Positions 37,748 to 45,280 of a stretch of 64,000 bases of DNA are shown here, piece by piece. Each line of letters starts with the position of its first letter. Positions within the stretch are counted from its first letter, which is position 1. The notes beneath the pieces were generated by a model. The model searched no databases, had not been told where the DNA came from, and was given only the letters and a program-made list of their open reading frames with translations. The position numbers and the translations under genes were made by a program. Location: positions 58,468 through 122,467 of the forward strand of contig JAPOVQ010000010.1 of NCBI GenBank assembly GCA_026708035.1, read 5' to 3'. Origin of the DNA: Chloroflexota bacterium. Its GTDB lineage: Bacteria > Chloroflexota > UBA11872.

Positions 37748-39358
37748 TCAGACGCCCACCGGTCGGTGATTGGCCACCATCTGCAGCAGCAGGTCGCGCG
37801 TCTCGCTCGTCACCCGCCCGTCGGAGTCGCGACCGGCCACTCCGGGGAGCCAGGACATCAGCGCCGCATCCGCCAGGATGCGTCCGGCGTCCCCCGGACC
37901 CTGCAGCGGCTCCCGCGCCAGCTCGCCCCAGGCCAGCAATCCCCGCGGCGTCATGTCCGCCGGCAGTTGCCGCGTGCGCCGCAGGGCGCGCGTCTCCTGG
38001 GCCACCCGCACCATCCAGGTGGCCACCGCCGCCGGCAGGCCCGTGCGCCGGCGCAGCAGCGTCGCCTCGTCCTTCGGCTCCAGGTAGTCGAACTCCAGCG
38101 TCACCGGGAACCGGTCCGCCAGCGCCGCGTCGATCGGGTTCACCAGGTACCCCTGGCCCTGGTTCATGGCCATCAGCACCATGAACCCGTCCACCGCCCG
38201 CACCTCGTGCGAGCCGTGCTCGGTCAGCACCAGCGCCCGGCGCGAGATCGCGCCCAGCAGCACGTTCAGCGTCTTGCCGGGCATGCGGTTGGCCTCGTCC
38301 ACGAAGAGCACCTGCCCCTGCCGCATGGCCTGCGTCAACGGCCCGTCGGCCCAGGCATAGCGAGCCGCGGGGCTGCCGGTCTCCAGGTCGCCGCCCGCCG
38401 CCAGGCGACAGGCGATCTCTGCCTGCACCGTGAATGGGTCGGCCTCAGCCGACCGGTCCGGCACGTAGCCGCCCAGCAGGTCCACCGGCTGCATGGCCTC
38501 GTGGCCTTCGACGGTCCGCAGCTCGCGGTGGCCGTAGCGCGCGGCCTCGGTCGCGCACAGGGACTTGCCCGTGCCCCGCGGGCCTACCAGCATGGCGTGC
38601 AGGCCGCGTTCCACCGCCAGGACCAATTGGCCGAGTTGCGGCCCGCAGAACGTGGCGCCCTCCACTCGCCGCGTCAGAGCCTCGGGCAACCGGCTGGGCA
38701 CGACCAGTCCCGTCGCCCGGTAGGCGGTCAGGGCCTCCGGGTCGGTTAGCAGCGGCGCCAGGTCGTCCGAGGTCGGGTCGGGTCGCGCCTCGCACGCCAC
38801 CTCGATCACCAGCCGGTGCAACCGGTCGTTGACCGGCGCCGGCGTCTGGTCGCGGAACAGCAGCCAGTACCAGAGCTCATCTGCCACCCGCGCCAGCGGT
38901 ACGGCAAGAGACTCGTCCACCTCGCCCTCGGCGGCTTGCCAGGCCGCCAACAAGGCCTCCCAGGCGTCCAGCAGGTCGATCGCGGACTCGCGGCTGGCGA
39001 ACGCCTCCAGCAGCGCCACCAGCCCCAAATCGGCATCAACCCGCCGCAGCCCGGCCAGCGCCGGGCCGGCGAAGCTGATGACCCGCTCACCCCGTGTATG
39101 CCGTCGCGGCCGCCGCCGCAGCCACAGCCCATCGCCGTCGGCCAGCCGCGTCCGCGCCTCGAGCACATCCCCTTGCAGGCCCATCACGACGGCCTCCAGC
39201 AGCGGCACCGCGCACGGCGCCGGGCCGGCGTCGCGTCTCCGGGCCTGAGCCGGCAACGGCTCGTTCGCGTGCAGCCACGGCGCCAGCGCCGTGACGTCCT
39301 TGCCGTACAGCAGTTGCTCCCTGATCTCCCAGCCATGGACGTTGAGTTGACGTCCCAT
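37748..39358 (-). CDS. MoxR-type AAA+ ATPase with long N-terminal region
   Basis: Protein of 536 residues. GGGAGG precedes ATG 39358. About 215 N-terminal residues show no family I know (LLYGKDVTALAPWLHANEP). The AAA+ core follows with Walker A VGPRGTGKS near residue 260, Walker B VLFVDEANR near 350, MAMNQGQGYLVNPIDAALADRF as sensor-1/arginine-finger region, and the lid domain. This is the MoxR class, which remodels or activates VWA partner proteins; the VWA gene is directly downstream. The extended N-terminus could recognise a specific substrate. Confidence 0.87.
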   Translation of the reverse strand: MGRQLNVHGWEIREQLLYGKDVTALAPWLHANEPLPAQARRRDAGPAPCAVPLLEAVVMGLQGDVLEARTRLADGDGLWLRRRPRRHTRGERVISFAGPALAGLRRVDADLGLVALLEAFASRESAIDLLDAWEALLAAWQAAEGEVDESLAVPLARVADELWYWLLFRDQTPAPVNDRLHRLVIEVACEARPDPTSDDLAPLLTDPEALTAYRATGLVVPSRLPEALTRRVEGATFCGPQLGQLVLAVERGLHAMLVGPRGTGKSLCATEAARYGHRELRTVEGHEAMQPVDLLGGYVPDRSAEADPFTVQAEIACRLAAGGDLETGSPAARYAWADGPLTQAMRQGQVLFVDEANRMPGKTLNVLLGAISRRALVLTEHGSHEVRAVDGFMVLMAMNQGQGYLVNPIDAALADRFPVTLEFDYLEPKDEATLLRRRTGLPAAVATWMVRVAQETRALRRTRQLPADMTPRGLLAWGELAREPLQGPGDAGRILADAALMSWLPGVAGRDSDGRVTSETRDLLLQMVANHRPVGV

Positions 39359-39390
39359 CGGGCACCTCCCGTCCTCCTCGGACGTGGAAC

Positions 39391-39435
39391 GCCCGCGCGG
39401 GTCCGGCCCCGAGAGCCGGCACCACCCGCGCGGGC
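39391..39435 (-). promoter_or_regulatory. Two-level hairpin upstream of the MoxR ATPase start
   Basis: Outer arms GCCCGCGCGGGT (39391-39402) and ACCCGCGCGGGC (39424-39435) are perfect complements; inside them CCGG and GCCGG pair again. The near edge is 33 nt upstream of the ATG at 39358. A smaller CCCCTTTGGGG palindrome follows at about 39440. Confidence 0.8.
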
Positions 39436-39468
39436 GCCGCCCCTTTGGGGCCTATCGAATCCGGGCGC

Positions 39469-40119
39469 TCAGCTCAGCGCGGCGCCCACCGGTTCCATCA
39501 GGGCCCGCTGCGTAAGCTCCGCGATCCACGCGGCCGCGGTGCGCCGGTCCAGCCGGCGGAGGTCGCAGCCGTACCGCGCCGGCGCGGCGGTCGCGACGTC
39601 CAGTCCCAGGCGATCGCCGAGCAACCGCAGGGCTTTCACCTGAATGGGAAGCACGTCCGCCGTCGCGGAAGCGGTAGCCGGTGCCGCCAATGGCGCCGTC
39701 GCACGGCTCACCTGTCGACGTGCCCCGCGTGGGCGATCGATCCAGTCCGGATCCACCGCCACCCGGTGCCAGGTGCCGCGCGCGACGTGCGCTGGGCGCA
39801 CCCCACCCGTCAACTGGCGGATCGCAGCCGCCGCCTGCCGTCGGGTGATATCGCTCACCGCGACGCCGAAGCGCACCGGCAACTCCCGCCGCCAGTCGGC
39901 GCCGAGCAGCTCCGCCAGCAGAGTCAGCTGCCGGTTGCGCGCCGGCCGCTCCCCATACGGCACCTGCCGCCCGAGGCTCGCTTCGGGCCGCTCGCGACCA
40001 GCAGTCGGTATCGAGTCGCCGACCGCGTTTGACACTGTCGTGGGGGCCGTCACCGGCCCGCCACGCCGCCCCATGCGCCGTGCTGCCTGAGGCAGCAGAC
40101 GCCCTAAACCTGGGATCAT
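39469..40119 (-). CDS. Unknown protein with two copies of a helical LG-x-D / RR-x-A-x-x-I module
   Basis: Protein of 216 residues, first gene of the minus-strand cluster, with AAAGGAG eight bases before ATG 40119. Two related segments stand out: LLAELLGADW ... RFGVAVSDITRRQAAAAIRQL near residues 66-105 and LRLLGDRLGLDV ... RYGCDLRRLDRRTAAAWIAEL near 160-205 (each shown with a gap). They resemble the short C-terminal helical module (LTxxEASxLIxxL) seen on some phage and plasmid single-strand DNA-binding or annealing proteins; that link is my inference. The region between is low-complexity Ala/Pro. I do not recognise the whole protein. Confidence 0.65.
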   Translation of the reverse strand: MIPGLGRLLPQAARRMGRRGGPVTAPTTVSNAVGDSIPTAGRERPEASLGRQVPYGERPARNRQLTLLAELLGADWRRELPVRFGVAVSDITRRQAAAAIRQLTGGVRPAHVARGTWHRVAVDPDWIDRPRGARRQVSRATAPLAAPATASATADVLPIQVKALRLLGDRLGLDVATAAPARYGCDLRRLDRRTAAAWIAELTQRALMEPVGAALS

Positions 40120-40153
40120 GACGCTTCTCCTTTGCCCATTGAGGGCACGAAGA

Positions 40154-40178
40154 CCCGCCGGATCCCATCGCCGGCGGG
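40154..40178 (-). promoter_or_regulatory. Hairpin upstream of the two-module protein start
   Basis: Perfect 8-bp arms CCCGCCGG (40154-40161) and CCGGCGGG (40171-40178) with a 9-nt loop; near edge 35 nt upstream of ATG 40119. The 40179-40773 stretch beyond shows no gene. Confidence 0.75.
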
Positions 40179-40773
40179 CCGTGGGCCACCCTCCCGTGGC
40201 CGTCCCGCCGGCGCCTCAATACGCCGACCTCAAACTTCGACGCCCGGGGCGACCTCCCGGCGCTCCGGCGTCCTACTCACTCGGACCGGGCGACCTCCCG
40301 GCACCCGGTCCCATCAATCCGTGTCGCGGGCCCGCGGCGGTTTTGCGTTGCGCGGGTGTCGCGACAGGGAAAGCGTGCCCGGGATGTTCCGGAACGCCTA
40401 TCCAGGTTTCCGTAAACGTGGAGAGACGGGGCGGCAAGGCCGCCGAGGAGACCGAGCAGCCGGAACAGCAGCCGTGCCCCCCATCCAATCAGTATTCGCT
40501 ATGCGACGCGGCGGCTACTGCTGGTGACGTGCAGGCGAGAGGATCTTTCGGATCTGGGCGAGGATTCCCCGCAGAGATGCTGTCAGGCACACCTGACCTC
40601 GATAAGCATGGCGTAGTGTGAAGGAGTTGGCTTGCCAGTCATGCGTGTTGGGTAATGGCTCGACCGCCGGGAACTCGCACGTTCGTTTCGGTGCGCTACC
40701 AATCCCGGTCTACGAAGCCATCCCAGCTGGCGGATGTAGAGCTACCGATGGGCATAGCAGTGCGCGCCCAGAC

Positions 40774-40828
40774 TTGAGGGGCTAGTGGTCTCCGGACTGT
40801 GCGGGTTGGAGTCCGGCCCTCGGCACCA
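40774..40828 (+). other. tRNA-Leu(GAG) 3' half, likely attachment-site remnant
   Basis: Begins at an anticodon loop TTGAGGG followed by GCTAG (3' anticodon stem), a class-II variable arm (GTC-TCCG-GAC), a T-arm with loop TTGGAGT and one mismatch, the 3' acceptor CCTCGGC, discriminator A and CCA. The expected 5' half (GCCGAGG acceptor, CTAGC stem) is missing. The unusual G in the T-loop and the broken pair indicate decay. Confidence 0.7.
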
Positions 40829-40884
40829 CTCGCAGAGGAGGGCCTTACTCGGTCTCCGCGCCCCTGTGGGACAAACCAGCCAGG

Positions 40885-41451
40885 CTAGGGGAGTTCGTGG
40901 TACACGTCGCGCCGTGAATTCCGGCTAAGTCTAGCTAGTCCGGATGGGTCGCGGACTGTGGCGTCGCCTGTTGCCGTGAATTGCGAGTGCGAGCGGCGCG
41001 AGTACTCGCGCCGCGTCCCGATCCACCGTCGACCCCGGGGGAGGTCACCGGCGGCCGCCGGAGGGCCCTGGATGCTCTCGGATGCCTCGTGCTCCAGTTG
41101 CCCGCCAGTGGCGCGCAGCTCGCGCAGCAAATTGGCAATCTCGGCATCGAGGGCCGCCAGCACCTGCGGTCGCCAGCGTCGCGACAGGTGGCGGCGACCC
41201 ATACCGGCCGACGCGGCGATGCGCGCGATGGACTCGCCGGCCACCCAGCGCTGCAGGAACTCGCCCTTGCGGGGATCGAGGGCATTGGCTACGCGGGTGC
41301 AGGCGAGGCGCAGCACGGCTTGGACCGCCCAGCCCTCAGGGAATGCCCGGTCTGCGAACTGCGTCCGACCCAGCGACTGGAGGTCCCGGCACTTGGCCAG
41401 CGGCGAGCGCGAGAACTCCCCAGCCGAGCTGATCTTGCGTGGGGAAATCTC
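40885..41451 (-). pseudogene. HTH-domain protein, 5' end removed by insertion
   Basis: The minus-strand frame is open from the transposon edge at 41452 down to a TAG at 40885. Residues include GEFSRSPLAKCRDLQSLGRT, then a helix-turn-helix-like segment (DPRKGEFLQRWVAGESIARI, SAGMGRRHLSRRW) and a charged helix. No start remains upstream because the frame runs into the inverted repeat of the element at 41452. GTG 41316 could allow a 143-residue product. Probably a transcription factor or small-terminase-like DNA-binding protein of the island; family not identified. Confidence 0.55.
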
Positions 41452-41498
41452 ATACGGGAGTTGACATGGGCCGGTAAGCGTACGACGCCTCCGCCACC

Positions 41499-42685
41499 AT
41501 GCCCGCCCCTAACTTCTCAAGTCACGCACTCTACCACGGCGACAATCTGGCGTCTCTCCGTGCCATGAACTCCGAGACCGTGGACCTGATCGCCACGGAC
41601 CCGCCGTTCTACAAGGGTCGCGACTTCCACGCGACGCCCGATAGCCTGTCCGCCGGTGCGAAGTTCCAGGACCGGTGGTCATGGGAGCGCGACGTGCACC
41701 CCGACTGTGTCGACCAGCTCACCGACGATTGCCCCATGCCTAATAGAGGCCATCGAGCCGGTTCGCTACGCGCACTCAGACGGCATGGGCGCGTACATGT
41801 GCTTCATGGCCGTGCGGCTGCTGGCGATGCACCGGGTGCTAGAACCGACCGGCTCGATCTACCTGCATTGCAACCCCACGACCTCCCACCACCTCAAGGC
41901 CGTCATGGACGCGATCTTTGGGTGGCGGAGATTCAGGAACGAGATCGTCTGGTGCTATCGCGGCATGACGTCCAAGTCACGGCGATTCAACGCGAAGCAC
42001 GATGTCCTGCTCTTTTGCGTACATGGGGGGCACATTCAATGTCCAGCGGAGCAACGCGATGCTGGCGAAGTACAGCCACCGTAACGACGGGGGGGTGCCG
42101 CTACATGCGGTCCAACGGCAAGCGCTACTACCTCAAGGGCGGCAAGCCGTCTGACACGGTGTGGGATATTCCCACACTCTCGCCCAGCCACTCAGAATGG
42201 ATCGGCTGGCCGACGCAAAGGCCGATCACCCTCTACGAGCGGATAATCCAAGCATCCTCGAACGAGGGTGATATCGTGCTTGACCCGTTCGCTGGGTGCG
42301 CCACCACGCCGGTCGCCGCCGAACGCTTGGGCCGCCGCTGGATCCGCATGGACACTTGGGACGGCGCGACGGCCGCACCCTACCTGCGCGTCAAGTTGCG
42401 GGTGCCGGAACCGGAGGGGCCGCGCTGGTCGCGCGCCGAGATGTACGCGCACCTGCTCGACCAGCACGGGCCGACGTGCCAGGGCTGCGATCATACGTTC
42501 GATGACCCTCGCTACCTCGAACTCGACCACAACACGCCGCGATCCGACGGCGGGCTGAACCACGTCACCAACCGGATTTTGCTCTGCGGCCCGTGCAATC
42601 GGCTCATGTCGATCCAGTACACGCTCTCAGGGCTGCGGCGGCAGAACGCGAAGCTCGGCCATTTGGCGACGGGAAGGGGGCCGCA
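41499..42685 (+). pseudogene. Cargo: beta-class DNA methyltransferase-HNH fusion, multiply frameshifted
   Basis: The N-terminal frame from ATG 41499 has DLIATDPPFYKGRDF; near 41735 the sequence moves to another frame (YMCFMAVRLLAMHRVLEP, YLHCNPTTSHHLKAVMDAIF, RFRNEIVWCYRGM) and near 42030 back to the first (GWPTQRPITLYERI, DPFAGCATTPVAAERLGRRW). The C-terminal HNH region has CQGC, LELDHNTPRSDGG, TNRILLCGPCN. Same domain order as the cargo of the intact element, but clearly a different and decayed lineage. The 3' end of the frame is uncertain; it probably stopped near the next start. Confidence 0.82.
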
Positions 42686-42961
42686 GTGTTCGAGATCGAC
42701 TACACCGACGAAGGGCAAGTCCCACTTCTCGCATGGACGGCCATGCTCACGGCGCAAGGCGCGACGCTCGCCAAACTCGACAGCTTGCCTATGGATCAGA
42801 GGACGACCGAGAACGCTTTGGCTCGCGTACACTGGTTCGTGGAGAGCCCGTGGCGCGACCTGCCACAGATGCTCCTACACGAGGAACAAGCGATGCGAGT
42901 ACTTGTGCAAATGCTCGACTGGCTCGTCTTTCAGTATCGGGATCAAATGTCCAACCGGTGA
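42686..42961 (+). CDS. Cargo: small hypothetical protein
   Basis: GTG 42686 with AAGGGGG upstream opens a 91-residue acidic, mostly helical protein (DYTDEGQVPLLAWTAM, ENALARVHWFVESPW, MRVLVQMLDWLVFQYRDQ). It directly follows the methyltransferase-HNH gene, the same place as the 62-residue gene in the intact element, though the two sequences are not alike. It is intact, unlike its neighbours. No family recognised. Confidence 0.6.
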   Translation: MFEIDYTDEGQVPLLAWTAMLTAQGATLAKLDSLPMDQRTTENALARVHWFVESPWRDLPQMLLHEEQAMRVLVQMLDWLVFQYRDQMSNR

Positions 42962-42978
42962 CCGACCGCTCCGGTTGC

Positions 42979-43834
42979 TTAGCCCCCATCTCCCCAGCTC
43001 CGTGCCCCGCTGGGCAGCCCGTTGGGCGCAATCAGCGTCGCGAAGCGCAACCGCTTGCCCAGCAGGCCAGTGACCATCTCGCCCATCTGCGCCATTGTGT
43101 CGAGCTCGCGCCGGTTGTGCTTGCCCGCGAAGTCGGCCACATACCGATGCAGGTGCTTGGGGCTGACCTCGTGATAGACGCCCTTGTGCGCCCGCTTCAG
43201 CGTGGCCCAGAAGCTCTCAACGCCGTTCGTGTGCGCCATGTCGCGCACGTACTCGGCGGCTGAATGCTTGACGGTTTCGTGGGGGAACGGCAGGCCCCGT
43301 AGGCGGGCGCCTCGTCGGTGTCGACCGTCGCGCCAGGGGCGGCGACCGCGTCGACAAAGCCTTGAAGCGTCACCGCGTCGGTGTGCGCCACCACTTGCGC
43401 TCGCACGCGGTTGGACGGGCGATCCTTCGCGCCCACGACGGCCGTCATGTTGACCGGCCCGCGGCCCGTAAGCTGCGCGCGCGTCGCCTTGGGCATGTTC
43501 CGGCGCTTGCCGCAGACGTGCGTCTCGTCCACTTGCGGAGCGGGACGAGGGAATTCTCCAGCACCGTCCCGACCTTGATGCTGAAGTAGCTGCGGCAGTC
43601 GGAGCACCAGTAGGGCATGGTTGGGCGGGACGCCTCGCGCGTGCGCGTGCTGCCGCAGCGCGGGCAGCGCCGACCATCCGGCCACACGCGGGACTCGAAC
43701 CACTCACGGGCCGAATCTTCATCGGGAAACATCTCGGCGAGTTGCATCAGCGTGATGTCTTCGCGGTGGGCCTTGCCTGGTGTGTTGGTTGCAATCGGTC
43801 GTCCTCCCGTTCGATAGGCGAAGTGCCGCACCAT
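42979..43834 (-). pseudogene. IS1595-family transposase, frameshifted and internally deleted
   Basis: Reading the minus strand: an N-terminal frame from about 43834 with LAEMFPDEDSAREWF, a zinc ribbon (CPRCGSTRT ... CSDCRSYFSI) and GTVLENSLVPLRKW. Then about 45 residues normally present are missing and the next frame gives VDETHVCGKRRNM, then another shift leads to HETVKHSAAEYVRDM, TNGVESFWATLKRAHKG and the C-terminal LIAPNGLPSGARS, very like the end of the intact transposase. At least two shifts plus the deletion make it inactive. Confidence 0.88.
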
Positions 43835-43879
43835 CCGCCCCGTTTGTCAACTCCCGTATATGACCTTCAAGTGTGCGAT

Positions 43880-44040
43880 TCCCGTTGGATTCTTCTTCGC
43901 TTCACATGGCGCTGTTTCCACAGATACGGCTGCCACCAAACATCTTCGAACCGCAATACCGCGTGACGATTCACGCTTGCATCGATGAGAAGCGCCCGTT
44001 CGGGCAGGAACGTATCCGGTCCGGCGTAGAGGGTTCGGCA
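43880..44040 (+). pseudogene. LON-domain fragment, copy 1
   Basis: About 50 codons matching the start of a LON substrate-binding domain: LFPQIRLPPNIFEPQYRV, then CIDEKRPFGQERIRSG. Nothing recognisable follows and there is no complete gene. A related fragment lies at 58518-58690. A small hairpin (CTCGCC-TTC-GGCGAG) at about 44131-44145 separates it from the permease gene. Otherwise 43860-44264 is empty. Confidence 0.6.
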
Positions 44041-44264
44041 TTCCAGATAGCCGGTCACCCGCGCAAGCGCACCGCCTGCCAGATTGACACGACGGCACGC
44101 CATGGCTTACGTTCCGCCCTGAGGTGACGGCTCGCCTTCGGCGAGTCGATCGGGTGTATTTCGCTTATCGGTGCATCCGTGGCGTTGCCCTGCCCGAGCC
44201 AGCCGGAACCGTTGATGGTATCCGAGGCGAAGCCCACCTGCGTAGACAGGCGGGGAGAGCCGGT

Positions 44265-45200
44265 GTGTCGACGGGCGCCCTAAGTGAGCCGACCAGCGCG
44301 ACAGCGCAAGACCCACTTGAACTGCGGCCGCCGCGCAGCGAGTGGCAAATGGCCTTTCGCCGCTTTTGGCGCCACAAAGCAGCCGTGCTCGGGCTCACGA
44401 TCCTGGTCATCATCAGCATCGGCGCCATCTTCGCCGACGTGATCGCCATCGAGCCCGAGGAAACCTTCTACAGCTTCGATGAGTTGCAGACCAAGAAGTG
44501 GCTGCCGCCATTGACCGACGGCCACCTCATGGGCACGGACGACATCGGGCGTGACGTGTTCAGCCGGGTAGTCCGCGGCTCACGCGTGTCGCTGCGCGTC
44601 GGATTCTTCGCGATTGGCATCGCCGGCATCGCCGGCACGCTGATCGGTCTCGCCGCCGGCTACTTCGGCGGCTGGGTCGATCAGGTGATCAGCCGGATCA
44701 TCGACCTGATGCTGGCCTTCCCGGACTTGTTGCTCGCGATTGCCATTCTGGCGGCGCTCGGCCCCAGTCTTGTGAACGCCATGGTGGCCCTGGGGCTGGC
44801 GGGGATTCCCGGCTATGCGCGCGTCGTTCGCGGCGCCACGCTGGCCGCGCGCGAGTTGGTCTACGTGCGCGCGGCACGCGCCGTGGGCATGTCCGACACC
44901 CGCATCATGCTGCGCCACATCCTGCCGAACGTGCTCAGCCCGATTCTGATCATGATGACCCTGGGCCTCGGGGGCGCCATTCTCGCCGCCTCCGCGCTGG
45001 GCTTCCTGGGCCTGGCCGCCGACCCGCCGACGCCGGAATGGGGCAGCGAACTCAATCTCTCGCGCGCCTACCTGCGCACCGCCTGGTGGGTGTCCACCTT
45101 CAACGGGGCGGCCATCGCCGTTACGGTCCTCTCGGTCAACATGGTTGGCGACGGCCTGCGCGAGGCGCTCGACCCGCAGGCAAGCTCGTGGGCGCGCTAA
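44265..45200 (+). CDS. ABC transporter permease, DppC type
   Basis: Permease of 311 residues. GTG 44265 with GGGGAGAG upstream gives a cytoplasmic N-terminal tail of normal length before RSEWQMAFRRFWRHKAA and the first helix; longer in-frame starts exist but lack a ribosome-binding site. Hallmarks: HLMGTDDIGRDVFSRVVRGSR and the EAA-type loop ARAVGMSDTRIMLRHILPN. First gene of a permease-binding protein-permease cassette whose paralogue lies at 59558-63601. GCTAAAA/TTTTAGC arms just after the stop could be a weak hairpin. Confidence 0.92.
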   Translation: MSTGALSEPTSATAQDPLELRPPRSEWQMAFRRFWRHKAAVLGLTILVIISIGAIFADVIAIEPEETFYSFDELQTKKWLPPLTDGHLMGTDDIGRDVFSRVVRGSRVSLRVGFFAIGIAGIAGTLIGLAAGYFGGWVDQVISRIIDLMLAFPDLLLAIAILAALGPSLVNAMVALGLAGIPGYARVVRGATLAARELVYVRAARAVGMSDTRIMLRHILPNVLSPILIMMTLGLGGAILAASALGFLGLAADPPTPEWGSELNLSRAYLRTAWWVSTFNGAAIAVTVLSVNMVGDGLREALDPQASSWAR

Positions 45201-45280
45201 AATGTCGCCGCCGAAAAGGTTTTAGCCTGAATCACGCTCTCAGCCGGTAAACGACGTGTCGTGCACAGGGGAGGTGTCCG

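Larger units (their letters stand above)
41452..43859. mobile_element. Degraded IS1595-family element with methyltransferase-HNH cargo (2408 bp)
   Basis: Bounded by perfect 15-bp inverted repeats ATACGGGAGTTGACA (41452-41466) and its complement (43845-43859). No target duplication is visible at these limits. Inside: a broken methyltransferase-HNH gene and a small gene on the plus strand, and a broken transposase on the minus strand. Ends and sequence differ from the 25167-28276 element, and the transposase is inverted relative to the cargo, so this is a separate, older arrival rather than a copy. Confidence 0.82.

Noticed and set aside
41440..43870. Target-site duplication for the second IS1595-type element
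   Set aside because: Octamers flanking the 15-bp inverted repeats (GAAATCTC and ATGACCTT) do not match; shifting the ends inward by a few bases does not help.
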